Counted from the stretch's first letter, positions 31,475 to 41,289 are shown. The stretch: DNA of 64,000 nucleotides from Symbiodinium natans (GCA_905221605.1 CAJNDS010002226.1:165001-229000), one strand, 5' to 3'. Numbers and translations are program-made. Notes: generated by a model not told the origin, from the letters alone.

Positions 31475-34400
31475 CTAAGGGCTCGCTGCCCTTGCGAAGA
31501 ACCTCCTTATATCCTGCGCAGTGACAGAATTGGCTTGTCCGTGAATCAGTCCACGGTTTCCAGATTGATGATGCGAGGCAGGACCCGAGCGTACTGGTTG
31601 CGAGCTGACTTCTGGCTCTGACGGTAGTAGTACGCTTTCTGGTCGCAGATCAGTCGCTTGATCTGGTATCACAAGGTGCCGTGTCTCTGCTGCAAGATGC
31701 GGAGGTCCTGCATGAGCTGACGCAAGAGGATCTTCTGGAGATTCATGTGGCTCGCCACCTATGCCTCTTCGCGCATATCTATGTATCTCAGCCAAACTCG
31801 AGCCATGAGCACTTGGAGCACTGCTGGACCCTGGCGGTGAGGCCTCTACTCCAGTGGTCGTGGCTGGGCCCAATGCACTTGCACGATCATGTGAAAAGTC
31901 GGTGCTTTCACACACACGGGCAATGACAAGAACATACATATCCCGGCTAATCTGCAGAACACTTTCCGAATCAAGGACTTTTGGCGGCTGTGCATCATCA
32001 AGTGCTGTGAAGCCTTCTTCACTCGGCAGCGCTACAGTGTAGTGACCTGCTGAAGGTACATTGCCATGATGACGAATGACAGCTACTGTTTTGTAGGGTA
32101 GCCACCTTACGCCTATTGCCTGATCTGCAAGGAAAAGCGGCACTTCCAACTCGCGGGGAATGTCATACCACTGTGCTGTTTTGCGTATCCTGCCTTTCCT
32201 GCTGTGAAAGCGTGGAAGTTGCAGGAAAAGCCAAGGCATTGGTTGCACCATCGCCTGTCTATGTTCCTGGGCCGACCAGTGGTTTACAAGATCTTGGATG
32301 TTGGGGCTATGCTTTGGGGGCGCTAACAACCCTATGCATTTGGAGAGGGGGGAAGGCTCTGTGCAGGCAATGGGCTGTTCTGGCACCTGTCTGCGTCCCT
32401 GCCATACCCCTTGGAGAGACCTTGGCAGGAGTCTCGAGTGAACGAAGTCAATGAACTCGCATGTGTCATGCTGGCGCTCAGGCGCTTGCCACCCCAAAGT
32501 TGTGAACCCCAGGAGCCCGAAGGCTCTGCCCCTTTGCTGACCTTGTAGTCGCTGAAACACATTTGGCATTTGGGCATGAAGGCCAACAAACTGCACAGCT
32601 GCATCTAGGGCATAGAGAAATGCAATGGCATAGCAATGGTTGCCAGGATTATGCAAGCTGAAGTTTGGAAGGCTGCACACATTGGGGCGCGGACGCACTG
32701 TTGCAGCATGAGCCACACTTGTCAGTGGCCGTACACCCACTGAGCCAACTGCTCCGCTAGGGGAGACTTCTTGAGTGTTCCCCGTTTCAGGGAGATGCCC
32801 ACAAGCTGCCAGGCCGAGCTTCCAATCAACGTGCACATTGTCTCGTGCATCTCGTTGGCTTTCTCTCCCCGTAGGGAAATTTCGAGGACGAAAGTGGCTG
32901 GGGGTTTGGAGCTCGCGTTCGCTTCCAGGCTTTTCAGTGACTGCGTACTGTTGAACTTCTGCACTATCTCTCCCTTCATGTGCTCCAACAGAAATGTGTA
33001 TTGGCGCACAATTTCTTGATGACTCATGCTTTCGCGGCTTGCATCTAGGACCATTTTCTTGCTTCGGTGACAGTAGCGCAGGAATGTCCAGCCCCCCGTC
33101 TCGTTCATCCATCCTGCTGCCTTCAACTTGCCCTGGCCTTCGCTGGTGGAGGCCATTTTCTGAATCCTGGCCAGGATCTCCTTGATCAAGCACGCCATCA
33201 GCAATGTTCTCAGCGGGGATTGAAGCTCCGATGTGGAGCTGTTGTCCTGGCGCCGCTTGTGCCATTGCTCGGAGATGGAATGCAGGTTCGGGATGATGCT
33301 GGCATAGTCCTGCCTCATAAACATGATGAACACTTTGTCCACCCGTTGGGCTGCAAGCATCTCCTCGTGCTGCAGCATGAGCTTGGCCATTGCTCGACTC
33401 TGCGGGTCCATTGGTGGCTGCTGTTTCGGCCAACGGGGGCCCCTCGGAGCAAATGGCGCCTGGCGATGAGGCTGCTGCTTGCCACGCTGACCAAACAGTG
33501 GACTGGGCTCGGGTCGAGGGCGTTTGGGGGGTTGACTCATCTCCGAGGGCTCCGACAGTTCTTCCTGCAAGGTCTCCGCTGCGGCTCGCTGCAGCAGTGA
33601 AGGATCGCAAAAGGCGAAGATGTCCGCCTCCGGATTCAGTCCCGCTGCATCGGTCCTGGGACCATTGGTAGCGGATTCGTGCTATGCACAGTTGGTAAAG
33701 CACAACACATTGTTGGGAGTGACGCCCTGGGGCTCCCACATTTCTCTTGCACCAGGGACAGGTCCGGTTTCGAACCAGTTGGCTTTTGAAGCTGTGGCAC
33801 AAAGTTAACGCTCTAGCATGTAGACCTGGTGTCTCACCTTCATGAATCTTAACAATGTGCTGTTTTATGTGAGTGAAGCTAGCTACCCACATGTGACACA
33901 GGCTGCAATGAGTCTGCAGGTCAATGCGCAGTTGAGGCTCTCTGAGAAGACTCTCCCAATCATGCTGTCTGTTGCGAAAAAGGGCACGATCAATCAAAGG
34001 CACGTTTTGTTGCGTGCCAGTCGCTGCGTCATCCGGGGCTACAGCCGGCACAGGCAGCTGATTGTCCGCGACCTGGGCATCAGTCGCAGATATGGGATGT
34101 TTGCTCAGGCTTTCTCCTCCGAGCTTCTCACAAGCACCGCTTTCTATATGCACCCGAAGGTTTTGCCATCGGTAGAAGGACCTCAGGCAAAGCTGGCAGC
34201 GAGGAAGGCCGCCGCACGCGTGAATCCGGGGCACAAACTTGACAGGTGTGCTGGCAGCACGTGGTGGCAGAAGCTTGTGGGCCACCTGACAGTGGATTCT
34301 CATGGCATTCTCAGTGACGAACATGGCATCACACTCTGGGCATGGTATCTGCGGAGTTTCAGGCTCAGGCGGGGCATCATCATGCTCCGCTTGCTGCGCA

Positions 34401-37400
34401 ATCAGAGCCTGTAAGGAGGCAACAAGTTGCTGCACATGCGCCAAAATGCACTCCTGCGTGGTGATGTCAGGGGAAGCAACGGCCTTGATCAGCAGATTCT
34501 GCTGAAAGCGCTGAAGCGCCGTCAACAGCAGGCTGCCAGGCATGTCAAGGCCCGCCTGGGTCCAAATGTCGCGATTGGGAATGCGTGTGACGTGCGCTGG
34601 CTGCTTTTGAATGGCTCTCAAGTGCTTAGTGCAGGCTTTAGTGAGGCGCTCAAGGCCGTGCTTGGTAATGCCCACTGCTGACAGCGAGTAAAGCATACTA
34701 GTGGACACACACGCCAACCAAAGCCGAGTCCGGTGATGAATTGTTAAATGGTGTTTACCATTCAAGGGCTTGCGCAGGGCAATGTACTTGGCCTGGCCAG
34801 CCTGTACACGATGCGCAAGATTTTTGTCAAGTCGGTGCTGGTAAGTGACTTTGGTGCCTAAATATTCATGTTCATCTTTGACGGGGATGAGCTGTTCCTC
34901 GCCGTGAACAGTGATGACAAGATGCCTGACACCATTCTTGAGGCGGGTGTGTTCATGCAAGATCGCCTTAGCTTGTTTGCCTTCAAGTCTTACCAGTATG
35001 GCAGTTTTCCGATAGTTTATGGACATTTTGAAGGTGGTAAGGGTCTCAAGCACAACAACAAGCTCATTTATGGCATCGTCCCAATCCTTCTTGTTCTTGA
35101 CAAGCCAATGACACCAGTGATCGTCGGCGAACAAGACAAGGGTTTTCTGGAGCCACTGTGGACCAAGCTTGTCCTGTAACGCGTGCATCAGCGCAATCGT
35201 GTAAAAGGACCAGAGAAAGGGAGCGATGCAACATCCCTGTTTCAGCCCATTCGTGGTGGGCTGTCCCCCCGTGGTATCCCCTGAACGAAAGATGTATTGG
35301 GCATCCCGATGAAGCTGCTTAATGATTGTGATTGTGTCTTGTGTCACTCCATGCTGCGCCAATGTTCCGTACACAATGGGCCTGCTGGTGAGGTCATAGG
35401 CCCGAGACAGGTCCAGCGACAGACTTAACCCCCCAACGCACGCATGTTGTTTGCGTCCAGAATGCTGCTGGAATCGGTTAACACGATTGGTGCGAAGAAG
35501 AACACTAGCGTCCTCAAAGTGTAGATGTACCCGGAGGAGAGCGTCGAAAGTCCCCCGATGCTTTGCGTACGCGTATTGAGGAAGGTTTGTGATCAGAGGG
35601 AGCAGCACTTCAAGCAAGGATTGTCGCAGCAACCCGGCTATGAGCTTAGCGCTGGGACATTGCAACCCTATCGGTCTTAAGTTCTCGACAGCGATTGCTG
35701 GCTTTTGTGGTTTGGGGACTAGGGTGATATAAGCATCATGTAGCTCATCCTGCAGACACTGTGTACTGCCAGCCTGGAAGTGGTGTCGGAGGGAGTTCCC
35801 CAGCACCGGCGCGATGGCTCCTGCACAGCATCGCCACAGAGCGGCTGGCGCAATACCAGCCGGAACTGCCTTGAACACGCCGAGCTTCTGTAGCTCTCGT
35901 TGCACATCCTGGTCAGTGCATTGCCAGCTGTCCTGCATGGCAGGGATGTCTGGCTCATCCGGCAGTATGCAGAAAGTGTCCTTGGCATAGTTGAGCATGG
36001 CTTGCAGAGCCGCGTCTTTGCCCAGAAGTTGACCTTGTGGGTCACGCAGTCTGGACACAAGCTTCTGGCATCGCGGAGCCAAGCCTCGCACAATTTGGTG
36101 GAGCACACGCTGGTCTCCCTTGGCGGCTGCTTGTTCTGCTTCGGCAAGCTTGCGTAGCAGCGACTCACGTTTGAGCAGCCGGCTTTGATCCCGTAGACGC
36201 CTGGAGGCCTTGGAAAAGTCACTGGCTGCCTTCCACTTAAGAAAGATGCCATGCGTGACTGCAATGCAGGGCGCCTTGAGTGCTCTGTAGAATTGCCAAG
36301 TGGTTTTGGCAGAGGCCCGGAAGGAATCCTGCGCGCTGATTCTGCTATCAGGTCTTATTTCTGGCGGGAAGTGCACAGCTGCAGTTTCAAGCAGGACTTG
36401 GTTCACGATGGCACGGGCATCCTGAAGGCTCGAGGGCTGGACCTGAGCAAGGCGGCTTGCCACGTCTTGTTGCAAGGCCTGGGCTCGCTCACTGTTGGTG
36501 CGCGTGTGCACAAGAAGTTCGTCTCTCTGAAAGGTGACACAATCAGCTGGTTTGGCAGGCGGCCGGCGGTTAAAAGGCACAACAGCAATGGTGGCCTCAA
36601 TGGGCCAGTGGCCAGCCAAGCTGTATGCTTTGATGGGGAAATTGTACTTTGGCTTTGCATACCGGGCTGGGCCCTTTGCATCCGATAGCTTGGTCACGAC
36701 AAAATCAATGCGGGTTCGGCTGGTAGTGGACTCATACGTGTGGCCTGGCTTGGCATGCCAACTGTTTAGGACACAAAGATCACACTTCTCAAGCAGTTTA
36801 TGCAGTTGCTTGTCGCCTTGCTGTCCGTCTCCCGACAGCAGAGAGCAGCCGACATGTGGCCGGCGCGCAGCAAGCTGGGAGTTGAAGTCACCTCCAAGCA
36901 GCAGAGGATTTCTGCTCGGCAACGCTTGCAGTGCGGTCGAGAGCTTAGTCCAGACATCGCTACGATACTGCTGATTGAGGTCTGGGGTGAGTTGAGGCCT
37001 ATAAACATGCTGGTAGATTCCTATGATGTCAACATTAAGGCGGCTCCGGCGATGGAGAGCACGGACGTGCAGCAGTCTACCCGGATAGATTTCATGAGCT
37101 GCGGGCTCTTGAAAGGCATCCTGATTAATCATGATGAGTATCCCTCCATATCGATCAAGACTGAGCTCAGAGTCATACCCAGAGCTGTGAACGCACATCC
37201 ACTGTCCACTTCGGAAGTCGCTACTGGCTCGCCAGTGCGTCTCTTGCAGAATGATAACATCATAGCAACCGCCCTCAACATCGAGCCATGCAACGAGCTC
37301 CTGAAAGCAAGACCCCGACAATCCTCCAACATTCCAGCAAAGAGAGCGGACATCCATGGATTTATGGGGTCGAGCTATCTGTTGTCTGGGCCTAGATGTG

Positions 37401-38806
37401 AGGATGGCAAGGGGCTCAGAGTTAACTAGGGCTTGAAGTGAGGCTCGAGTGTGCCAGCGGCCTTTGTAGAACGTGCCGCCTTCCAGGGAGGCAGCGGCGC
37501 GGTTCCTTGCGCGGCGAAACGCACGCTTGGTGGCTTTGGGAATTAGGGACCCGGGGTTGTGGCTTTCTCTTGGCGCGACACCGTGCTGCTTCCCCCGTTC
37601 GGATGAACGGAGTCCCCCACCTACCACGGTAGTAGATGGAACCCTCGCTCCAGCTGCAGATGGGAGTTGTATAAGGCAAAGCTGTAGCATCCTGCAGCCA
37701 GCGGACTTGGGACCGCTGCGGCCATGACTAACACTGGGGCTTCGTTTTGAACGGAGGTTAGGTTTACAGGAGTCCTTGGGGCTAAGACAGAGCGCATGGC
37801 CTGATGACGAATCCTTGTCCCGAGAGGAGCAGGAGTCGGCTTGCCTCTCCGGGCCAGGTCTGTCAGGCCAACGCGGCGGGGTTCTACTTCGGGAGAGACG
37901 ACGGGGTCTACAAGGCTTAAGGGGACATGATGTGCTGACCCTGGCCTGCCCTTGGAAGCAGGCTGCACGCAGGTTACGCGGTCGGTACAGCGCCAGATTG
38001 CCACGCTCAGGTGTGAGCAGAGCAGTCGACCTACTTATCTCTTCACGCATGATCCTTCTTACGCACGCAATCCTGCCAATCTCGAAGCCGGACATCAGTG
38101 AGCAGTCTGGACACTGTCCACTGCTGAAAACTCCTCTTGGCCCACCCCAGAAAGGCTGCAACCGACCTGCTGCTCGGCGCCGGGCGGGTGGCATTGAGCT
38201 TCCATCTTTGCAGACCCAGGGCAAGGTCTCTTGCCCTCTCCAACGCATGTCCCACCAACTCCAAGCAGACCACACTAGGTCCTTTGGTGTCACTGCTGTC
38301 ATGAGAGGAGGCATCCTCACTGTCACTGCTGTGCTGGAAACTTGCAACGGCATCTGATTCCACAGCGTTAGCCTGAGGTTCACCATGCTTGCCGCGTCGA
38401 CGGAACTGCATGCCGTCTCCATGTACTGCGGGAGGCGGCGGTGGCCCTCTAGGCAGGACATTCCTAGCACGCAGAGAATCAGCAGCGCCACCGGAAACCT
38501 CAGCGTCTTCGCCATCTGCAGACTGTGTTGTCGCACTCGGGCGACGCATGCCATGGCGCCAGGTGGTTCAAAACCTAACTGCCCACTCTCAGACTCGGGC
38601 CGTGGAGCTTTAATCATAATAATCATAGTAATCATAATAATCATAATAATCATAATAATCAAAATAATAATAATAATCATAATAATCATAAAAATCATAA
38701 AAATCATAAAAATCATAAAAATCATAATAATCATAAAAATCATAAAAATCATAATAATCGTAATAATCATAAAAATCAGAATCATCATAATAATCATAAT
38801 AATCAT
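31475..38806 (-). CDS. retroelement polyprotein: endonuclease, reverse transcriptase, zinc fingers, ubiquitin hydrolase-like domain
   Basis: Open for 2443 codons, but the first 60 or so are microsatellite and the true start is unknown. Order: AP-endonuclease-like domain about residues 484-740 (LCWNVGG, LQETHW, LLGGDFNS, RIDFVV, GHWPIEA); reverse transcriptase about 1015-1320 (RPIGLQ, LSLDLSRAYD, GLKQGCCIAPF, catalytic FADD, YLGTKV); C2H2-like fingers about 1485-1700 (CPECDAMF...HCQVAH, CQLCLRSF, CSLCHMW, CPWCKRN); then, after a misread stretch about 1710-2030, a C19 ubiquitin-specific-peptidase-like domain about 2048-2290 with Cys box NPGNHCYAIAFL, DTCEFIDF, QLPRFHS, His box GHYTVAL and LDD. 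All catalytic residues expected of C19 appear present. Probably copies the element by target-primed reverse transcription; the peptidase role is unknown. Confidence 0.85.
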   Translation of the reverse strand: MIIMIIMMILIFMIITIIMIFMIFMIIMIFMIFMIFMIFMIIMIIIIILIIMIIMIIMITMIIMIKAPRPESESGQLGFEPPGAMACVARVRQHSLQMAKTLRFPVALLILCVLGMSCLEGHRRLPQYMETACSSVDAASMVNLRLTLWNQMPLQVSSTAVTVRMPPLMTAVTPKDLVWSAWSWWDMRWRGQETLPWVCKDGSSMPPARRRAAGRLQPFWGGPRGVFSSGQCPDCSLMSGFEIGRIACVRRIMREEISRSTALLTPERGNLALYRPRNLRAACFQGQARVSTSCPLKPCRPRRLSRSRTPPRWPDRPGPERQADSCSSRDKDSSSGHALCLSPKDSCKPNLRSKRSPSVSHGRSGPKSAGCRMLQLCLIQLPSAAGARVPSTTVVGGGLRSSERGKQHGVAPRESHNPGSLIPKATKRAFRRARNRAAASLEGGTFYKGRWHTRASLQALVNSEPLAILTSRPRQQIARPHKSMDVRSLCWNVGGLSGSCFQELVAWLDVEGGCYDVIILQETHWRASSDFRSGQWMCVHSSGYDSELSLDRYGGILIMINQDAFQEPAAHEIYPGRLLHVRALHRRSRLNVDIIGIYQHVYRPQLTPDLNQQYRSDVWTKLSTALQALPSRNPLLLGGDFNSQLAARRPHVGCSLLSGDGQQGDKQLHKLLEKCDLCVLNSWHAKPGHTYESTTSRTRIDFVVTKLSDAKGPARYAKPKYNFPIKAYSLAGHWPIEATIAVVPFNRRPPAKPADCVTFQRDELLVHTRTNSERAQALQQDVASRLAQVQPSSLQDARAIVNQVLLETAAVHFPPEIRPDSRISAQDSFRASAKTTWQFYRALKAPCIAVTHGIFLKWKAASDFSKASRRLRDQSRLLKRESLLRKLAEAEQAAAKGDQRVLHQIVRGLAPRCQKLVSRLRDPQGQLLGKDAALQAMLNYAKDTFCILPDEPDIPAMQDSWQCTDQDVQRELQKLGVFKAVPAGIAPAALWRCCAGAIAPVLGNSLRHHFQAGSTQCLQDELHDAYITLVPKPQKPAIAVENLRPIGLQCPSAKLIAGLLRQSLLEVLLPLITNLPQYAYAKHRGTFDALLRVHLHFEDASVLLRTNRVNRFQQHSGRKQHACVGGLSLSLDLSRAYDLTSRPIVYGTLAQHGVTQDTITIIKQLHRDAQYIFRSGDTTGGQPTTNGLKQGCCIAPFLWSFYTIALMHALQDKLGPQWLQKTLVLFADDHWCHWLVKNKKDWDDAINELVVVLETLTTFKMSINYRKTAILVRLEGKQAKAILHEHTRLKNGVRHLVITVHGEEQLIPVKDEHEYLGTKVTYQHRLDKNLAHRVQAGQAKYIALRKPLNGKHHLTIHHRTRLWLACVSTSMLYSLSAVGITKHGLERLTKACTKHLRAIQKQPAHVTRIPNRDIWTQAGLDMPGSLLLTALQRFQQNLLIKAVASPDITTQECILAHVQQLVASLQALIAQQAEHDDAPPEPETPQIPCPECDAMFVTENAMRIHCQVAHKLLPPRAASTPVKFVPRIHACGGLPRCQLCLRSFYRWQNLRVHIESGACEKLGGESLSKHPISATDAQVADNQLPVPAVAPDDAATGTQQNVPLIDRALFRNRQHDWESLLREPQLRIDLQTHCSLCHMWVASFTHIKQHIVKIHEGETPGLHARALTLCHSFKSQLVRNRTCPWCKRNVGAPGRHSQQCVVLYQLCIARIRYQWSQDRCSGTESGGGHLRLLRSFTAAASRSGDLAGRTVGALGDESTPQTPSTRAQSTVWSAWQAAASSPGAICSEGPPLAETAATNGPAESSNGQAHAAARGDACSPTGGQSVHHVYEAGLCQHHPEPAFHLRAMAQAAPGQQLHIGASIPAENIADGVLDQGDPGQDSENGLHQRRPGQVEGSRMDERDGGLDIPALLSPKQENGPRCKPRKHESSRNCAPIHISVGAHEGRDSAEVQQYAVTEKPGSERELQTPSHFRPRNFPTGRESQRDARDNVHVDWKLGLAACGHLPETGNTQEVSPSGAVGSVGVRPLTSVAHAATVRPRPNVCSLPNFSLHNPGNHCYAIAFLYALDAAVQFVGLHAQMPNVFQRLQGQQRGRAFGLLGFTTLGWQAPERQHDTCEFIDFVHSRLLPRSLQGVWQGRRQVPEQPIACTEPSPLSKCIGLLAPPKHSPNIQDLVNHWSAQEHRQAMVQPMPWLFLQLPRFHSRKGRIRKTAQWYDIPRELEVPLFLADQAIGVRWLPYKTVAVIRHHGNVPSAGHYTVALPSEEGFTALDDAQPPKVLDSESVLQISRDMYVLVIARVCESTDFSHDRASALGPATTTGVEASPPGSSSAPSAHGSSLAEIHRYARRGIGGEPHESPEDPLASAHAGPPHLAAETRHLVIPDQATDLRPESVLLPSEPEVSSQPVRSGPASHHQSGNRGLIHGQANSVTAQDIRRFFARAASP
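32722..33663 (-). CDS. true-looking middle segment of the retroelement protein in the +1 frame
   Basis: In this frame the segment reads as ordinary protein (DAAGLNPEADIFAFCDPSL near its start, then QPPKRPRPEPSPLFGQRG, MRQDYASIIPNLHSISEQW, FLRYCHRSKKMVLDAS, ending AQWVYGH before TGA at 32722). The long frame over the same bases is rich in Ala, Ser, Gly and Arg without pattern. The frame opens after a TAG near 33690 and closes at 32722, where the long frame resumes with SVAHAA before the C19 domain. This implies a +1 change near 33.66-33.69 kb and a -1 change near 32.72-32.76 kb. No known domain recognised; basic, proline-rich N-terminal part. Confidence 0.7.
   Translation of the reverse strand, partial: GPRTDAAGLNPEADIFAFCDPSLLQRAAAETLQEELSEPSEMSQPPKRPRPEPSPLFGQRGKQQPHRQAPFAPRGPRWPKQQPPMDPQSRAMAKLMLQHEEMLAAQRVDKVFIMFMRQDYASIIPNLHSISEQWHKRRQDNSSTSELQSPLRTLLMACLIKEILARIQKMASTSEGQGKLKAAGWMNETGGWTFLRYCHRSKKMVLDASRESMSHQEIVRQYTFLLEHMKGEIVQKFNSTQSLKSLEANASSKPPATFVLEISLRGEKANEMHETMCTLIGSSAWQLVGISLKRGTLKKSPLAEQLAQWVYGH
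38043..38549 (-). CDS. possible ORF1-like frame of the retroelement
   Basis: A 168-codon frame from ATG with an acidic, Ser/Asp-rich middle (SSDSEDASSHDSSDTKG) and a helical-looking C-terminal part (AAFLGWAKRSFQQWTVSRLL). It looks more protein-like than the long frame over the same bases. It ends at 38043, upstream of the endonuclease. It could be a separate first protein or the N-terminal part displaced by another indel. Not matched to a known ORF1 family. Confidence 0.45.
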   Translation of the reverse strand: MRRPSATTQSADGEDAEVSGGAADSLRARNVLPRGPPPPPAVHGDGMQFRRRGKHGEPQANAVESDAVASFQHSSDSEDASSHDSSDTKGPSVVCLELVGHALERARDLALGLQRWKLNATRPAPSSRSVAAFLGWAKRSFQQWTVSRLLTDVRLRDWQDCVRKKDHA

Positions 38807-38880
38807 ACTAATAATAATATCATAATAATAATCACAATAATAATCATAATAATAATCATCATCAAAATCATAATAATTTG
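38612..38880. repeat. AATAATCAT microsatellite, 5' side of retroelement
   Basis: Units AATAATCAT and AAAAATCAT, same sense as the block at 31126-31293. The long coding frame runs through it as Ile/Met codons, which I treat as non-coding. Confidence 0.9.
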
Positions 38881-39783
38881 ATTATTCTTACGATTATTTC
38901 TAGTATTCTATTATGTGACATTGCACAACATGCAAAAACGAAATTATTGCTAATTCTGCCTAAGTATAAATCAAAAAACAAACAAACAGATGATAAATAT
39001 ATATATATATATGTATATATATACATAGTTCAGTATGAAGAACGTGTCATCAAGAAAAGGCCAAGCTCATAGATTCTATGACCAGGGCACGCCGTCAAGT
39101 GTGCGCCTTCCCTCGCGTCCGCCAGGCGCAAAGCAAACCTCAATGTCTAGTGATCCGGTGACCTAAATGCCGCCTAAACCCTAAACCCTAAAACCTAAAA
39201 CCTGGTCTTGATTTCTAAGCTTGTAGCCTTTCCAGCTGGAAGCTGAACCTTCAACACAGAAGCCTACACCCCGAATCACCCCTAACCCGAAGCGCTGAGC
39301 CCTAAGCCCTTAACGGAGACTCTTTTAGGGTTTAGGGTTTGGGGTTAAGAGTTTAGGGTTTGCGGTTTAGGGTTAGGCCTACAATTAACCCTACAATCCC
39401 ACAACCCTGCAACAATTTAGCCCTTTAGCCCGAATCCGAAAACGAGAGCCCGCCCAACAAGCTTCGAAGGTTTGAATAATGCCTTGTAAAAATTGTTATT
39501 TTGGGTTTTTAGGGTTTCGGTTAGGGTTTCCTGTGGAGGGCAAAGGGTTTGTTTTTTTGGGCGCACATCGTTTTCAACATGGGATTGCGCTCACCATGCA
39601 AAGTTGGCACACATACCCCAAAGAAAAGCTACACCCTAACCGCCCAATCGCACAACAGACGCTCATTCAACCTAAGCTCGGACACACACACACACACAAC
39701 CCACAACTCACAACTCCAAACTCCGACACCACAACAACAAGCTTTCAACCCTGAGCTCCTCCACCCCGAAAGCCCTAAACTCC

Positions 39784-40052
39784 GTTTAGGGTTTAGGGTT
39801 TAGGGTTTAGGGTTTAGGGTTTAGGGTTTAGGGTTTAGGGTTTAGCGTTTCAGCCAGAAGGCGAGCTCCAGCCACGGCGATTGAGGCGGCAAGGGCGGCG
39901 AGACTGGCGAGGCTGCCTGAGCCAAACCCCATGTAGGGTTCATTGTTTGGGGTTTAGGGTTTGGGCTTAGGGTTTAGGGTTTAGGGTTTAGGGTTTAGGG
40001 TTTAGGGTTTAGGGTTTAGGGTTTAGGGTTTAGGGTTTAGGGTTTAGGGTTT
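39784..40052 (+). repeat. interstitial telomere-type arrays
   Basis: TTTAGGG at 39784-39846 and 39949-40052 with the same sense on both sides of a 100-base GC-rich segment. Confidence 0.9.
39857..39916 (-). CDS. weak exon candidate, hydrophobic
   Basis: CAG acceptor at 39917-39919, then in one frame SLASLAALAASIAVAGARLL, which could span a membrane. Another frame reads as a Pro/Ser-rich stretch. Splice donor not fixed. Confidence 0.25.
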
Positions 40053-41233
40053 GGGGTTTGCTGTGATAGGGCGTAGATGCTGTGAAGGTGAGGTTTCGGA
40101 ACAAGCTCGAAGCTTCGTGAGGTGCGAAAAGCAGCTTTGGCCCGATTGCGGAGGGCCATCTAACACTTTTCTCCCACCCCCCACGCCGTCCAAGGCGGCA
40201 AAGCCACCCAAACCTATTCCTTTTAGGGTTTAAGCCTAAACCCAGACAACAGTTCACTTCTAAAAACGAATTCAGTTTCATGACGTTGCTGGATCCGAGA
40301 GTCAGAGGCAGTTTCGGGGAGGTGCCAGCAAGGTCTGGGGTTGGGCCAGGCAGAGGTTGGGAAGGCCAGGGTCGGGGGTCAGGGGGGCAGGCCAGGTCAG
40401 GACGCCAGGGCGGCCAGAGCGGGAAGGCAGGAAAAACTGATTTTTGAGCACCCGCCCTGCCTGCGCCGGCCTGAGGCCCCTGGTCCCTGAGCACGCTGCC
40501 TCGAGGGTCCGGTCCTCCTGGCCTAGGGGTCCGGGGGGTACCCCCCCCAAAAAAGGCTGAGTTGTCCAGCAGCCTAGAAAACTAAAGGTTAACCTGGGGG
40601 ATTCTATAGGGACTATAATACCCCCAAAAAGGTTAAAGGTTATCTACTCGACTACTTAGCCGAAAGAAAACCTAGGTTTAGGTGTAATTATTGGGGTTTG
40701 AGACTTGAGCAGCTGAGGGGTAAAGGCAACGCCTCTTTGCTGGGATTGGTGGCGTGCACGTTGCCATTGGGAAGCTTGCCAAGGTGCATGGGAGGACTTT
40801 CCATGTGGACAGGACAGGGCTTAGGGGTTTAGGGGTTTACGGGTTAGGGGTTAGGGGTCAGGGTTTAGGGTTTAGGGTTTGGGGTTTGGGGTTTGGGGTT
40901 GAGGGTTTAGGGTTCAGGGAAGGTGGCGAAATCTCGAAACTTTGCCTAAACCCAGGCTGACTTGACCGCAACATCCACCCAACTTCGCAGCCCCACCCTG
41001 CATGGCGGGGAATCCCTTAAGGGTTTAGGGTTTGGGGTTTAGGGTTTAGGGTTTAGGGGTTCAGGGTTTAGGGTTTATTAGGGTTTTCGGATGGTCTTTG
41101 TTACGGTGTCAGAGAAGCCACACTGGGGCAGAGGCTGACAACCTACAGTGGGTTTAGGGTTTAGGGCTTAGGGTTTAGGGTTTAGGCCTGAGGGCTTGGG
41201 ATGTTTAGAGTGTAGGGGTCAACCCATCCCTAC

Positions 41234-41289
41234 GGTCATTCCTCTCGGTGCGGAATCGACCGACTCGCAGAACCCACAGCAGATCGACC
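41234..41289 (-). CDS. exon-like segment with CC-x2-C motif
   Basis: TAG acceptor at 41290-41292, two bases, SICCGFCESVDSAPRGMT, GT donor (GTAGGG). The C-C-x2-C spacing differs from the main repeat but matches the segment at 41826-41886, so these may belong to a sister region or another gene. Confidence 0.45.

Larger units (their letters stand above)
31086..38880 (-). mobile_element. LINE-type non-LTR retroelement with C-terminal C19 peptidase domain
   Basis: One long minus-strand coding region (below) with endonuclease, reverse transcriptase and zinc-finger-like motifs and no long terminal repeats. Both ends abut the same microsatellite sense: ATGATTATT-type units at 31126-31293 (3' side of the element) and 38612-38880 (5' side). 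The region between the coding stop and the 3' microsatellite is only about 180 bases. No poly(A) tail or clear target duplication was seen; the microsatellite may be the target or may have replaced the tail. Confidence 0.85.
38881..41233. other. spacer, no gene resolved
   Basis: AT-rich to 39060 with a TA run at 38995-39030, then telomere-type mosaic, an AC run near 39682-39698, a poly(C)/poly(A) tract at 40541-40553 and a degenerate inverted repeat near 40556-40675 (GGTTAACC, AAAGGTTA words). One weak exon candidate at 39857-39916. Confidence 0.45.

Noticed and set aside
32332-37727. Many open frames of 60-210 codons on the plus strand and in other frames across the retroelement
   Set aside because: Shadows of the GC-rich minus-strand coding region; none shows a motif.
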